Shown: positions 48,301 to 63,400, counted from the stretch's first letter. The stretch: DNA of 64,000 nucleotides from Volvox africanus (GCA_030268105.1 BSDZ01000114.1:806001-870000), one strand, 5' to 3'. Numbers and translations are program-made. Notes: generated by a model from the letters alone, not told the origin.

Positions 48301-51300
48301 AGCCATGAAAGCCAGCTTTGGTGGCCCCCCGGCCGGAAAACAACCTAGGTACGGCAAGAGCCATTATGGCCAAGAAGGCTACGAAAGCCACAAAAGCCAG
48401 CTTTGGTGGCCCCCCGGGCCGGAAAACAACCAAGGTACGGCGAAAGCCACGAAAGCCACGAAAGCCAGCTTTGGTTGCCCCCCCAGCCGAAAAACAACCA
48501 AGGTACGGTGAAAGCCACGAAAGCCACGAAAGACAGCTTTGGTGGCCCCCCCGGACGGAAAACAACCAAGGTACCGCGAAAGCCACGAAAGCCAGCTTTG
48601 GTGGCCCCCCCGGCCGGAAAGCAAGCAAGGTACGGTGAAAGCCACGAAAGCCACGAAAGCCACGAAAGCCAGCTTTGGTGGCCCCCCCGGACGGAAAACA
48701 ACCAAGGTACGGCGAAAGCCACGAATGCCACGAAAGCCACGAAAGCCAGCTTTGGTGGCCCCCCCGGCCGGAAAACAACCAAGGTACGGCGAAAGCCACG
48801 AAAGCCAGCTTTGGTGGCCCCCCCGGCCGGAAAGCAACCAAGGTACGGCGAAAGCCATGAAAGCCACGAAAGCCATGAAAGCATGCTTTGGTGGCCCCCC
48901 GGCCGGAAAACAACCAAGGTACGGGGAAAGCCACGAAAGCCATGAAAGCCACGAAAGCCAGCTTTGTTGGCCCCGCCGGCTGGAAAACAACCAAGGTACG
49001 GTGAAAGCCACGAATGCCATGAAAGCCACGAAAGCCAGCTTTGGTGGCCCCCCCAGCCGGTAAACAACTTAGGTACGGTGAAAGCCACGATGGCCATGAA
49101 AGCCACGAAAGCCACGAAAGCCAGCTTTGCTTCCCCCCCCAGCCGGAAAAAAACCAAGGTACGGCGAAAGCCACGACAGCCACGAAAGCCAGCTTTGGTG
49201 GCCCCCCCGGCCGAAAAACAACCAAGGTACGGCGAGAGCCACGAAAGCCACGAAAGCCAGCTTTGGTGGCCCCCCGGCCGGAAAACAACCAAGGTACGGC
49301 GAAAGCCACGAAAGCCAGCTTTGGTGGCCCCCCAAGCCGGAAAACAACCAAGCTACGGCGAAAGCCATGAAAGCCACGACAGCCACGAAAGCCAGCTTTG
49401 GTGGCCCCCCAAGCCGAAAAACAACCATGGTACGGAGAAAGCCACGAAAGCCAGCTTTGGTGGCCCCCCCGGCCGGAAAACAACCAAGGTACGGCGAAAG
49501 CCACAAAAGCCATGAAAGTCACGAAAGCCAGCTTTGGTGGCCCCCCCGGCCGGAAAACAACCAAGCTACGGCGAAAGCCATGATGGCCAAGAAAGCCACG
49601 AAAGCCACGAAAGCCAGCTTTGGTTGCCCCCCCAGCCGGAAAAAAACAAGGTACGGCGAAAGCCACGACAGCCACGAAAGCCAGCTTTGGTGGCCCCCCC
49701 GGCCGGAAAACAACCAAGGTACGGCGAGAGCCACGAAAGCCACGAAAGCCAGCTTTGGTGGCCCCCCGGCCGGAAAACAACCAAGGTACGGTGAAAGCCA
49801 CGAAAGCCATGAAAGCCACGAAAGCCAGCTTTGTTGGCCCCGCCGGCTGGAAAACAACCAAGGTACGGTGAAAGCCACGAATGCCATGAAAGCCACGAAA
49901 GCCAGCTTTGGTGGCCCCCCCAGCCGGTAAACAACTTAGGTACGGTGAAAGCCACGATGGCCATGAAAGCCACGAAAGCCACGAAAGCCAGCTTTGGTTG
50001 CCCCCCCAGCCGGAAAAAAACCAAGGTACGGCGAAAGCCACGACAGCCACGAAAGCCAGCTTTGGTGGCCCCCCCGGCCGGAAAACAACCAAGGTACGGC
50101 GAGAGCCACGAAAGCCACGAAAGCCAGCTTTGGTGGCCCCCCGGCCGGAAAACAACCAAGGTACGGCGAAAGCCACGAAAGCCAGCTTTGGTGGCCCCCC
50201 AAGCCGGAAAACAACTAAGCTACGGCGAAAGCCATGAAAGCCACGACAGCCACGAAAGCCAGCTTTGGTGGCCCCCCAAGCCGAAAAACAACCATGGTAC
50301 GGAGAAAGCCACGAAAGCCAGCTTTGGTGGCCCCCCCGACCGGAAAACAACCAAGGTACGGCGAAAGCCACAAAAGCCATGAAAGTCACGAAAGCCAGCT
50401 TTGGTGGCCCCCCCGGCCGGAAAACAACTAAGCTACGGCGAAAGCCATGATGGCCAAGAAAGCCACGAAAGCCACGAAAGCCAGCTTTGGTTGCCCCCCC
50501 AGCCGCAAAAAAACCAAGGTACGGCGAAAGCCATGAAAGCCACGACAGCCACGAAAGCCAGCTTTGGTGGCCCCCCCGGCCGGAAAACAACCAAGGTACG
50601 GCGAGAGCCACGAAAGCCACGAAAGCCAGCTTTGGTGGCCCCCCGGCCGGAAAACAACCAAGGTATGGCGAAAGCCACGAAAGCCAGCTTTGGTGGCCCC
50701 CCAAGCCGGAAAACAACCAAGCTACGGCGAAAGCCATGAAAGCCACGACAGCCACGAAAGCCAGCTTTGGTGGCCCCCCCGGCCGGAAAACAACCAAGGT
50801 ACGGCGAAAGCCACGAAAGCCAGCTTTGGTGGCCCCCCCGGCCGGAAAGCAACCAAGGTACGGCGAAAGCCATGAAAGCCACGAAAGCCATGAAAGCATG
50901 CTTTGGTGGCCCCCCGGCCGGAAAACAACCAAGGTACGGTGAAAGCCACGAAAGCCATGAAAGCCACGAAAGCCAGCTTTGTTGGCCCCGCCGGCTGGAA
51001 AACAACCAAGGTACGGTGAAAGCCACGAATGCCATGAAAGCCACGAAAGCCAGCTTTGGTGGCCCCCCCAGCCGGTAAACAACTTAGGTACGGTGAAAGC
51101 CACGATGGCCATGAAAGCCACGAAAGCCACGAAAGCCAGCTTTGGTTGCCCCCCCAGCCGGAAAAAAACCAAGGTACGGCGAAAGCCACGACAGCCACGA
51201 AAGCCAGCTTTGGTGGCCCCCCCGGCCGGAAAACAACCAAGGTACGGCGAGAGCCACGAAAGCCACGAAAGCCAGCTTTGGTGGCCCCCCGGCCGGAAAA

Positions 51301-51400
51301 CAACCAAGGTACGGCGAAAGCCACGAAAGCCAGCTTTGGTGGCCCCCCAAGCCGAAAAACAACCAAGCTACGGCGAAAGCCATGAAAGCCACGAAAGCCA
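39400..51400 (+). repeat. Higher-order repeat block F: units of 1.1 to 5.8 kb, short monomers common
   Basis: A segment recurs at 41962, 43524, 44662 and 47952 (intervals 1,562, 1,138 and 3,290 bp). A second segment recurs at 39830 and 45674 (5,844 bp), and 40698 matches 48964 (8,266 bp). Subfamily marks are GGCCGGAAAGCAACC, CAAGCTACGGCG, GAAAGCATGCTTT and GGTACCGCG (near 42580, 44142, 45280 and 48570). Monomers of 59 and 68 bp are frequent. The interleaved intervals show repeated rounds of duplication rather than one simple tandem. Confidence 0.8.
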
Positions 51401-54400
51401 CGAAAGCCAGCTTTGGTGGCCCCCCCGGCCGGAAAACAACCAAGGTACGGCGAAAGCCACAAAAGCCATGAAAGTCACGAAAGCCAGCTTTGGTGGCCCC
51501 CCCTGCCGGAAAACAACCAAGGTACGGCGAAAGCCACGAAAGCCACGAAAGCCACGAAAGCCAGCTTTGGTGGCCCCCCGGCCGGAAAACAACCAAGGTA
51601 CGGCGAAAGCCACGAAAGCCAGCTTTGGTGGCACCCCCGGCCGGAAAGCAACCAAGGTACGGCGAAAGCCATGAAAGCCACGAAAGCCATAAAAGCATGC
51701 TTTGAAGGCCCCCCGGCCGGAAAACAACCTAGGTACGGCGAAAGCCACGAAAGCCACGACAGCCACGAGAGCCAGCTTTGGTGGCCCCCCAAGCCGGAAA
51801 ACAACCAAGCTACGGCGAAAGCCATGAAAGCCACGACAGCCACGAAAGCCACGAAAGCCAGCTTTGGTGGCATCCCAAGCCGAAAAACAACCATGGTACG
51901 GCGAAAGCCACGAAAGCCAGCTTTGGTGGCCTTCCCGGCCGGAAAACAACCAAGGTACGGCGAAAGCCACGAAAGCCACGAAAGCCACTAAAGCCAGCTT
52001 TGGTGGCCCCCCCGGCCGGAAAGCAACCAAGGTACGGCGAAAGCCATGAAAGCCACGAAAGCCATAAAAGCATGCTTTGGTGGCCCCCCGGCCGGAAAAC
52101 AACCTTGGTACGGTGAAAGCCACGAAAGCCATGAAAGCCAGCTTTGGTGGCCCTCCGGCCGGAAAACAACCTAGGTACGGCAAAAGCCATTATGGCCAAG
52201 AAGGCCACGAAAGCCACAAAAGCCAGCTTTGGTGGCCCCCCGGGCCGGAAAACAACCAAGGTACGGCGAAAGCCACGAAAGCCACGAAAGCCAGCTTTGG
52301 TTGCCCCCCCAGCCGAAAAACAACCAAGGTACGGTGAAAGCCACGAAAGCCACGAAAGACAGCTTTGGTGGCCCCCCCGGACGGAAAACAACCAAGGTAC
52401 GGCGAAAGCCACGAAAGCCACGAAAGCCACGAAAGCCAGCTTTGGGGGCCCCCGGCCGGAAAACAACAAAGGTACGGCGAAAGCCACGAAAGCCAGCATT
52501 GGTGGCCCCCCCGGCCGGAAAGCAACCAAGGTACGGCGAAAGCCACGAAAGCCATGAAAGCCACGAAAGCATGCTTTGGTGGCCCCCCGGCCGGAAAACA
52601 ACCTAGGTACGGTGAAAGCCACGAAAGGTATGAAAGCCAGCTTTGGTGGCCCCCCCAGCTGGTAAACAACTTAGATACGGCGAAAGCCATGATGGCCAAG
52701 TAAGCCGCGAAAGCCACGAAAGCCAGCTTTGGTTGCCCCCCCGGTCGGAAAACAACCAAGGTACGGCGAAAGCCACGAAAGCCACGAAAGCCACGAAAGC
52801 CAGCTTTGGTGGCCCCCCGGCCGGAAAACAACAAAGGTACGGCGAAAGCCACGAAAGCCAGCTTTGGTGGCCCCCCCGGACGGAAAACAACCAAGGTACG
52901 GCGAAAGCCACGAAAGCCACGAAAGCCACGAAAGCCAGCTTTGGTGGCCCCCCCGGCCGGAAAACAACCAAGGTACTGCGAAAGCCACCAAAGCCAGCTT
53001 TGGTGGCCCCCCCGGCCGGAAAGCAACCAAGGTACGGCGAAAGCCATGAAAGCCTCGAAAGCCATGAAAGCATGCTTTGGTGGCCCCCGGCCGGAAAACA
53101 ACAAAGGTACGGCGAAAGCCACGAAAGCCAGCATTGGTGGCCCCCCCGGCCGGAAAGCAACCAAGGTACGGCGAAAGCCACGAAAGCCATGAAAGCCACG
53201 AAAGCATGCTTTGGTGGCCCCCCGGCCGGAAAACAACCTAGGTACGGTGAAAGCCACGAAAGGTATGAAAGCCAGCTTTGGTGGCCCCCCCAGCTGGTAA
53301 ACAACTTAGATACGGCGAAAGCCATGATGGCCAAGTAAGCCGCGAAAGCCACGAAAGCCAGCTTTGGTTGCCCCCCCGGTCGGAAAACAACCAAGGTACG
53401 GCGAAAGCCACGAAAGCCACGAAAGCCACGAAAGCCAGCTTTGGTGGCCCCCCGGCCGGAAAACAACAAAGGTACGGCGAAAGCCACGAAAGCCAGCTTT
53501 GGTGGCCCCCCCGGACGGAAAACAACCAAGGTACGGCGAAAGCCACGAAAGCCACGAAAGCCACGAAAGCCAGCTTTGGTGGCCCCCCCGGCCGGAAAAC
53601 AACCAAGGTACTGCGAAAGCCACCAAAGCCAGCTTTGGTGGCCCCCCCGGCCGGAAAGCAACCAAGGTACGGCGAAAGCCATGAAAGCCTCGAAAGCCAT
53701 GAAAGCATGCTTTGGTGGCCCCCCGGCCGGAAAACAACCTAGGTACGGTGAAAGCCACGAAAGGTATGAAAGCCAGCTTTGGTGGCCCCCCCAGCTGGTA
53801 AACAACTTAGATACGGCGAAAGCCATGATGGCCAAGTAAGCCGCGAAAGCCACGAAAGCCAGCTTTGGTTGCCCCCCCGGTCGGAAAACAACCAAGGTAC
53901 GGCGAAAGCCACGAAAGCCACGAAAGCCACGAAAGCCAGCTTTGGTGGCCCCCCGGCCGGAAAACAACAAAGGTACGGCGAAAGCCACGAAAGCCAGCTT
54001 TGGTGGCCCCCCCGGCCGGAAAGCAAGCAAGGTACGGCGAAAGCCATGAAAGCCACGAAAGCCATGAAAGCCAGCTTTGGTGGCCCCCCGGCCGGAAAAC
54101 AACCTAGGTACTGCGAAAGCCACCAAAGCCAGCTTTGGTGGCCCCCCCGGCCGGAAAGCAACCAAGGTACGGCGAAAGCCATGAAAGCCTCGAAAGCCAT
54201 GAAAGCATGCTTTGGTGGCCCCCCGGCCGGAAAACAACCTAGGTACGGTGAAAGCCACGAAAGGTATGAAAGCCAGCTTTGGTGGCCCCCCCAGCTGGTA
54301 AACAACTTAGATACGGCGAAAGCCATGATGGCCAAGTAAGCCGCGAAAGCCACGAAAGCCAGCTTTGGTTGCCCCCCCGGTCGGAAAACAACCAAGGTAC

Positions 54401-57400
54401 GGCGAAAGCCACGAAAGCCACGAAAGCCACGAAAGCCAGCTTTGGTGGCCCCCCGGCCGGAAAACAACAAAGGTACGGCGAAAGCCACGAAAGCCAGCTT
54501 TGGTGGCCCCCCCGGCCGGAAAGCAAGCAAGGTACGGCGAAAGCCATGAAAGCCACGAAAGCCATGAAAGCCAGCTTTGGTGGCCCCCCGGCCGGAAAAC
54601 AACCTAGGTACGGCAAAAGCCATTATGGCCAAGAAAGCCACGAAAGCCACGAAAGCCAGCTTTGGTGGCCCCCCCGTCCGGAAATCAACCAAGGTACGGT
54701 GAAAGCCACGAAAGCCACGAAAGCCAGCTTTGGTGGCCCCCCGGCCGGAAAACAACAAAGGTACGGCGAAAGCCACGAAAGCCAGCTTTGGTGGCCCCCC
54801 CGGCCGGAAAGCAAGCAAGGTACGGCGAAAGCCATGAAAGCCACGAAAGCCATGAAAGCATGCTTTGGTGGCCCCCCCGGCCGGAAAACAACCTAGGTAC
54901 GGTGAAAGCCACGAAAGGTATGAAAGCCAGCTTTGGTGGCCCCCCCGGCCGAAAAACAACCAAGGTACTACGAAAGCAACAAAAGCCATGAAAGCCACAA
55001 AAGCCAGCTTTGGTGGCCCCCCCAGCCGGTAAACAACTTAGGTACGGTGAAACCCATGATGGCCATGAAAGCCACGAAAGCCACGAAAGCCAGCTTTGGT
55101 TGCCCCCCCAGCCGAAAAACAACCAAGGTACGGTGAAAGCCACGAAAGCCACGAAAGACAGCTTTGGTGGCCCCCCCGGACGGAAAACAACCAAGGTACG
55201 GCGAAAGCCACGAAAGCCACGAAAGCCACGAAAGCCAGCTTTGGTGGCCCCCCCGGCCGGAAAACAACCTAGGTACGGCGAAAGCCACGAAAGCCACGAA
55301 AGCCAGCTTTGGTGGCCCCCTGGCCGGAAAACAACCTAGGTACGGCAAAAGCCTTTATGGCCCAGAAAGCCACGAAAGCCACGAAAGCCATCTTTGGTGG
55401 CCACCCAGGCCCGAAAACAGCCAGGGTACGGCGAAAGCCACGAAAGCCATGAAAGCCACGAAAGCCAGCTTTGGTGGCCCCGCCAGCTGGAAAACAACCA
55501 AGGTACGGTGAAAGCCACGAATGCCATGAAGGCCACGAAAGCCAGCTTTGGTGGTACCCCCAGGCGGAAAATAACTTAGGTACGGTGAAAGCCATGATGG
55601 CCAAGAAAGCCACGAAAGCCACGAAAGCCAGCTTTGGTGGCGCCCCCCAGCCGGAAAACAACCAAGGTACGGAGAAAGCCACGAAAGCCACGAAAGCCAT
55701 GAAAGCATGCTTTGGTGGCCCCCCGGGCCGGAAAACAACCAAGGTACGGCGAAAGCCACGAAAGCCACGAAAGCCAGCTTTGGTTGCCCCCCCAGCCGAA
55801 AAACAACCAAGGTACGGTGAAAGCCACGAAAGCCACGAAAGACAGCTTTGGTGGCCCCCCCGGACGGAAAACAACCAAGGTACGGCGAAAGCCACGAAAG
55901 CCACGAAAGCCACGAAAGCCAGCTTTGGTGGCCCCCCCGGCCGGAAAACAACCTAGGTACGGCGAAAGCCACGAAAGCCACGAAAGCCAGCTTTGGTGGC
56001 CCCCTGGCCGGAAAACAACCTAGGTACGGCAAAAGCCTTTATGGCCCAGAAAGCCACGAAAGCCACGAAAGCCATCTTTGGTGGCCACCCAGGCCCGAAA
56101 ACAGCCAGGGTACGGCGAAAGCCACGAAAGCCATGAAAGCCACGAAAGCCAGCTTTGGTGGCCCCGCCAGCTGGAAAACAACCAAGGTACGGTGAAAGCC
56201 ACGAATGCCATGAAGGCCACGAAAGCCAGCTTTGGTGGTACCCCCAGGCGGAAAATAACTTAGGTACGGTGAAAGCCATGATGGCCAAGAAAGCCACGAA
56301 AGCCACGAAAGCCAGCTTTGGTGGCGCCCCCCAGCCGGAAAACAACCAAGGTACGGAGAAAGCCACGAAAGCCACGAAAGCCATGAAAGCATGCTTTGGT
56401 GGCCCCCCGGGCCGGAAAACAACCAAGGTACGGCGAAAGCCACGAAAGCCACGAAAGCCAGCTTTGGTTGCCCCCCCAGCCGAAAAACAACCAAGGTACG
56501 GTGAAAGCCACGAAAGCCACGAAAGACAGCTTTGGTGGCCCCCCCGGACGGAAAACAACTAAGGTACGGCGAAAGCCACGAAAGCCACGAAAGCCACGAA
56601 AGCCAGCTTTGGGGGCCCCCGGCCGGAAAACAACAAAGGTACGGCGAAAGCCACGAAAGCCAGCTTTGGTGGCCCCCCCGGCCGGAAAGCAACCAAGGTA
56701 CGGCGAAAGCCACGAAAGCCATGAAAGCCACGAAAGCCAGCTTTGGTGGCCCCGCCAGCCGGAAAACAACCAAGGTACGGTGAAAGCCACGAATGCCATG
56801 AAGGCCACGAAAGCCAGCTTTGGTGGCCCCCCCCCAGCCGGAATATAACTTAGGTACGGTGAAAGCCATGATGGCCAAGAAAGCCACGAAAGCCACGAAA
56901 GCCAGCTTTGGTGGCGCCCCCCAGCCAGAAAACAACCAAGGTACGGCGAAAGCCACGAAAGCCACGAAAGCCACGAAAGCCAGCTTTGGTGGCCCCCCCA
57001 GCTGGTAAACAACTTAGATACGGAGAAAGCCATGATGGCCAAGAAAGCCACGAAAGCCACGAAAGCCAGCTTTGGTGGCCCCCCCGGCCGGAAAACAACC
57101 AAGGTACTGCGAAAGCCACGAAAGCCACGAAAGCCACGAAAGCCAGCTTTGGTGGCCCCCCGGCCGGAAAACAACCAAGGTACTGCGAAAGCCACCAAAG
57201 CCAGCTTTGGTGGCCCCCCCGGCCGGAAAGCAACCAAGGTACGGCAAAAGCCATGAAAGCCTCGAAAGCCATGAAAGCATGCTTTGGTGGCCCCCCGGCC
57301 GGAAAACAACCGAGGTACGGTGAAAGCCACGAAAGGTATGAAAGCCAGCTTTGGTGGCCCCCCCAGCTGGTAAACAACTCAGATACGGCGAAAGCCATGA

Positions 57401-60400
57401 TGGCCAAGTAAGCCGCGAAAGCCACGAAAGCCAGCTTTGGTTGCCCCCCCGGTCGGAAAACAACCAAGGTACGGCGAAAGCCACGAAAGCCACGAAAGCC
57501 ACGAAAGCCAGCTTTGGTGGCCCCCCGGCCGGAAAACAACAAAGGTACGGCGAAAGCCACGAAAGCCAGCTTTGGTGGCCCCCCCGGCCGGAAAGCAAGC
57601 AAGGTACGGCGAAAGCCATGAAAGCCACGAAAGCCATGAAAGCATGCTTTGGTGGCCCCCCGGCCGGAAAACAACCTAGGTACGGTGAAAGCCACGAAAG
57701 GTATGAAAGCCAGCTTTGGTGGCCCCCCCGGCCGAAAAACAACCAAGGTACTACGAAAGCCACAAAAGCCATGAAAGCCACAAAAGCCAGCTTTGGTGGC
57801 CCCCCCAGCCGGTAAACAACTTAGGTACGGTGAAACCCATGATGGCCATGAAAGCCACAAAGCCACGAAAGCCAGCTTTGGTTGCCCCCCCAGCCGAAAA
57901 ACAACCAAGGTACGGTGAAAGCCACGAAAGCCACGAAAGACAGCTTTGGTGGCCCCCCCGGACGGAAAACAACCAAGGTACGGCGAAAGCCACGAAAGCC
58001 ACGAAAGCCACGAAAGCCAGCTTTGGTGGCCCCCCCGGCCTGAAAACAACCTAGGTACGGCGAAAGCCACGAAAGCCACGAAAGCCAGCTTTGGTGGCCC
58101 CCCGGCCGGAAAACAACCTAGGTACGGCAAAAGCCTTTATGGCCCAGAAAGCCACGAAAGCCACGAAAGCCATCTTTGGTGGCCACCCAGGCCCGAAAAC
58201 AACCAGGGTACGGCGAAAGCCACGAAAGCCATGAAAGCCAAGAAAGCCAGCTTTGGTGGCCCCGCCAGCTGGAAAACAACCAAGGTACGGTGAAAGCCAC
58301 GAAAGCCACGAAAGACAGCTTTGGTGGCCCCCCCGGACGGAAAACAACCAAGGTACGGCGAAAGCCACGAAAGCCACGAAAGCCACGAAAGCCAGCTTTG
58401 GTGGCCCCCCCGGCCGGAAAACAACCAAGGTACTACGAAAGCCACAAAAGCCATGAAAGCCACAAAAGCCAGCTTTGGTGGCCCCCCCAGCCGGTAAACA
58501 ACTTAGGTACGGTGAAACCCATGATGGCCATGAAAGCCACGAAAGCCACGAAAGCCAGCTTTGGTTGCCCCCCCAGCCGAAAAACAACCAAGGTACGGTG
58601 AAAGCCACGAAAGCGACGAAAGACAGCTTTGGTGGCCCCCCCGGACGAAAAACAACCAAGGTACGGCGAAAGCCACGAAAGCCACGAAAGCCACGAAAGC
58701 CAGCTTTGGTGGCCCCCCGGCCGGAAAACAACCAAGGTACGGCGAAAGCCACAAAAGCCATGAAAGTCACGAAAGCCAGCTTTGGTGGCCCCCCCGGCCG
58801 GAAAACAACTAAGCTACGGCGAAAGCCATGAAAGCCACGACAGCCACGAAAGCCAGCTTTGGTGGCCCCCCAAGCCGAAAAACAACCATGGTACGGAGAA
58901 AGCCACGAAAGCCAGCTTTGGTGGCCCCCCCGGCCGGAAATCAACCAAGGTACGGCGAAAGCCACAAAAGCCATGAAAGTCACGAAAGCCAGCTTTGGTG
59001 GCCCCCCCGGCCGGAAAACAACCAAGGTACGGCGAAAGCCACGAAAGCCACGAAAGCCACGAAAGCCAGCTTTGGTGGCCCCCCGGCCGGAAAACAACCA
59101 AGGTACGGCGAAAGCCACGAAAGCCAGCTTTGGTGGCACCCCCGGCCGGAAAGCAACCAAGGTACGGCGAAAGCCATGAAAGCCACGAAAGCCATAAAAG
59201 CATGCTTTGAAGGCCCCCCGGCCGGAAAACAACCTAGGTACGGCGAAAGCCACGAAAGCCACGACAGCCACGAGAGCCAGCTTTGGTGGCCCCCCAAGCC
59301 GGAAAACAACCAAGCTACGGCGAAAGCCATGAAAGCCACGACAGCCACGAAAGCCACGAAAGCCAGCTTTGGTGGCATCCCAAGCCGAAAAACAACCATG
59401 GTACGGCGAAAGCCACGAAAGCCAGCTTTGGTGGCCTTCCCGGCCGGAAAACAACCAAGGTACGGCGAAAGCCACGAAAGCCACGAAAGCCACTAAAGCC
59501 AGCTTTGGTGGCCCCCCCGGCCGGAAAGCAACCAAGGTACGGCGAAAGCCATGAAAGCCACGAAAGCCATAAAAGCATGCTTTGGTGGCCCCCCGGCCGG
59601 AAAACAACCTTGGTACGGTGAAAGCCACGAAAGCCATGAAAGCCAGCTTTGGTGGCCCCCCGGCCGGAAAACAACCTAGGTACGGCAAAAGCCATTATGG
59701 CCAAGAAGGCCACGAAAGCCACAAAAGCCAGCTTTGGTGGCCCCCCGGGCCGGAAAACAACCAAGGTACGGCGAAAGCCACGAAAGCCACGAAAGCCAGC
59801 TTTGGTTGCCCCCCCAGCCGAAAAACAACCAAGGTACGGTGAAAGCCACGAAAGCCACGAAAGACAGCTTTGGTGGCCCCCCCGGACGGAAAACAACCAA
59901 GGTACGGCGAAAGCCACGAAAGCCACGAAAGCCACGAAAGCCAGCTTTGGGGGCCCCCGGCCGGAAAACAACAAAGGTACGGCGAAAGCCACGAAAGCCA
60001 GCATTGGTGGCCCCCCCGGCCGGAAAGCAACCAAGGTACGGCGAAAGCCACGAAAGCCATGAAAGCCACGAAAGCATGCTTTGGTGGCCCCCCGGCCGGA
60101 AAACAACCTAGGTACGGTGAAAGCCACGAAAGGTATGAAAGCCAGCTTTGGTGGCCCCCCCAGCTGGTAAACAACTTAGATACGGAGAAAGCCATGATGG
60201 CCAAGTAAGCCGCGAAAGCCACGAAAGCCAGCTTTGGTTGCCCCCCCGGTCGGAAAACAACCAAGGTACGGCGAAAGCCACGAAAGCCACGAAAGCCACG
60301 AAAGCCAGCTTTGGTGGCCCCCCGGCCGGAAAACAACAAAGGTACGGCGAAAGCCACGAAAGCCAGCTTTGGTGGCCCCCCCGGACGGAAAACAACCAAG

Positions 60401-63400
60401 GTACGGCGAAAGCCACGAAAGCCACGAAAGCCACGAAAGCCAGCTTTGGTGGCCCCCCCGGCCGGAAAACAACCAAGGTACTGCGAAAGCCACCAAAGCC
60501 AGCTTTGGTGGCCCCCCCGGCCGGAAAACAGCTTTGGTGGCCCCCCGGCCGGAAAACAACCTAGGTACGGTGAAAGCCACGAAAGGTATGAAAGCCAGCT
60601 TTGGTGGCCCCCCCAGCTGGTAAACAACTTAGATACGGCGAAAGCCATGATGGCCAAGTAAGCCGCGAAAGCCACGAAAGCCAGCTTTGGTTGCCCCCCC
60701 GGTCGGAAAACAACCAAGGTACGGCGAAAGCCACGAAAGCCACGTCAGCCACGAAAGCCAGCTTTGGTGGCCCCCCGGCCGGAAAACAACAAAGGTACGG
60801 CGAAAGCCACGAAAGCCAGCTTTGGTGGCCCCCCCGGCCGGAAAGCAAGCAAGGTACGGCGAAAGCCATGAAAGCCACGAAAGCCATGAAAGCCAGCTTT
60901 GGTGGCCCCCCGGCCGGAAAACAACCTAGGTACGGCAAAAGCCATTATGGCCAAGAAAGCCACGAAAGCCACGAAAGCCAGCTTTGGTGGCCCCCCCGTC
61001 CGGAAATCAACCAAGGTACGGTGAAAGCCACGAAAGCCACGAAAGCCAGCTTTGGTGGCCCCCCGGCCGGAAAACAACAAAGGTACGGCGAAAGCCACGA
61101 AAGCCAGCTTTGGTGGCCCCCCCGGCCGGAAAGCAAGCAAGGTACGGCGAAAGCCATGAAAGCCACGAAAGCCATGAAAGCATGCTTTGGTGGCCCCCCC
61201 GGCCGGAAAACAACCTAGGTACGGTGAAAGCCACGAAAGGTATGAAAGCCAGCTTTGGTGGCCCCCCCGGCCGAAAAACAACCAAGGTACTACGAAAACC
61301 ACAAAAGCCATGAAAGCCACAAAAGCCAGCTTTGGTGGCCCCCCCAGCCGGTAAACAACTTAGGTACGGTGAAACCCATGATGGCCATGAAAGCCACGAA
61401 AGCCACGAAAGCCAGCTTTGGTTGCCCCCCCAGCCGAAAAACAACCAAGGTACGGTGAAAGCCACGAAAGCCACGAAAGACAGCTTTGGTGGCCCCCCCG
61501 GACGGAAAACAACCAAGGTACGGCGAAAGCCACGAAAGCCACGAAAGCCACGAAAGCCAGCTTTGGTGGCCCCCCCGGCCGGAAAACAACCTAGGTACGG
61601 CGAAAGCCACGAAAGCCACGAAAGCCAGCTTTGGTGGCCCCCCGGCCGGAAAACAACCTAGGTACGGCAAAAGCCTTTATGGCCCAGAAAGCCACGAAAG
61701 CCACGAAAGCCATCTTTGGTGGCCACCCAGGCCCGAAAACAGCCAGGGTACGGCGAAAGCCACGAAAGCCATGAAAGCCACGAAAGCCAGCTTTGGTGGC
61801 CCCGCCAGCTGGAAAACAACCAAGGTACGGTGAAAGCCACGAATGCCATGAAGGCCACGAAAGCCAGCTTTGGTGGCCCCGCCCCAGCCGGAAAATAACT
61901 TAGGTACGGTGAAAGCCATGATGGCCAAGAAAGCCACGAAAGCCACGAAAGCCAGCTTTGGTGGCGCCCCCCAGCCGGAAAACAACCAAGGTACGGCGAA
62001 AGCCACGAAAGCCACGAAAGCCATGAAAGCCAGCTTTGGTTGCCCCCCCAGCCGAAAAACAACCAAGGTACGGTGAAAGCCACGAAAGCCACGAAAGACA
62101 GCTTTGGTGGCCCCCCCGGACGGAAAACAACTAAGGTACGGCGAAAGCCACGAAAGCCACGAAAGCCACGAAAGCCAGCTTTGGGGGCCCCCGGCCGGAA
62201 AACAACAAAGGTACGGCGAAAGCCACGAAAGCCAGCTTTGGTGGCCCCCCCGGCCGGAAAGCAACCAAGGTACGGCGAAAGCCACGAAAGCCATGAAAGC
62301 CACGAAAGCCAGCTTTGGTGGCCCCGCCAGCCGGAAAACAACCAAGGTACGGTGAAAGCCACGAATGCCATGAAGGCCACGAAAGCCAGCTTTGGTGGCC
62401 CCCCCCCAGCCGGAATATAACTTAGGTACGGTGAAAGCCATGATGGCCAAGAAAGCCACGAAAGCCACGAAAGCCAGCTTTGGTGGCGCCCCCCAGCCAG
62501 AAAACAACCAAGGTACGGCGAAAGCCACGAAAGCCACGAAAGCCACGAAAGCCAGCTTTGGTGGCCCCCCCAGCTGGTAAACAACTTAGATACGGAGAAA
62601 GCCATGATGGCCAAGAAAGCCACGAAAGCCACGAAAGCCAGCTTTGGTGGCCCCCCCCGGCCGGAAAACAACCAAGGTACGGCGAAAGCCACGAAAGCCT
62701 CGAAAGCCATGAAAGCATGCTTTGGTGGCCCCCCGGCCGGAAAACAACCGAGGTACGGTGAAAGCCACGAAAGGTATGAAAGCCAGCTTTGGTGGCCCCC
62801 CCAGCTGGTAAACAACTCAGATACGGCGAAAGCCATGATGGCCAAGTAAGCCGCGAAAGCCACGAAAGCCAGCTTTGGTTGCCCCCCCGGTCGGAAAACA
62901 ACCAAGGTACGGCAAAAGCCACGAAAGCCACGAAAGCCACGAAAGCCAGCTTTGGTGGCCCCCCGGCCGGAAAACAACAAAGGTACGGCGAAAGCCACGA
63001 AAGCCAGCTTTGGTGGCCCCCCCGGCCGGAAAGCAAGCAAGGTACGGCGAAAGCCATGAAAGCCACGAAAGCCATGAAAGCATGCTTTGGTGGCCCCCCG
63101 GCCGGAAAACAACCTAGGTACGGTGAAAGCCACGAAAGGTATGAAAGCCAGCTTTGGTGGCCCCCCCGGCCGGAAAACAACCAAGGTACTACGAAAGCCA
63201 CAAAAGCCATGAAAGCCACAAAAGCCAGCTTTGGTGGCCCCCCCAGCCGGTAAACAACTTAGGTACGGTGAAACCCATGATGGCCATGAAAGCCACAAAG
63301 CCACGAAAGCCAGCTTTGGTTGCCCCCCCAGCCGAAAAACAACCAAGGTACGGTGAAAGCCACGAAAGCCACGAAAGACAGCTTTGGTGGCCCCCCCGGA

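Noticed and set aside
48278..51307. Minus-strand open frame of about 1,009 codons and many other long frames in the array
   Set aside because: All six frames are open because the monomer lacks stops and its length classes are 2 modulo 3. Frames end at periodic variant monomers, overlap on both strands, and have no start context, domain or codon signal. They are satellite shadows.
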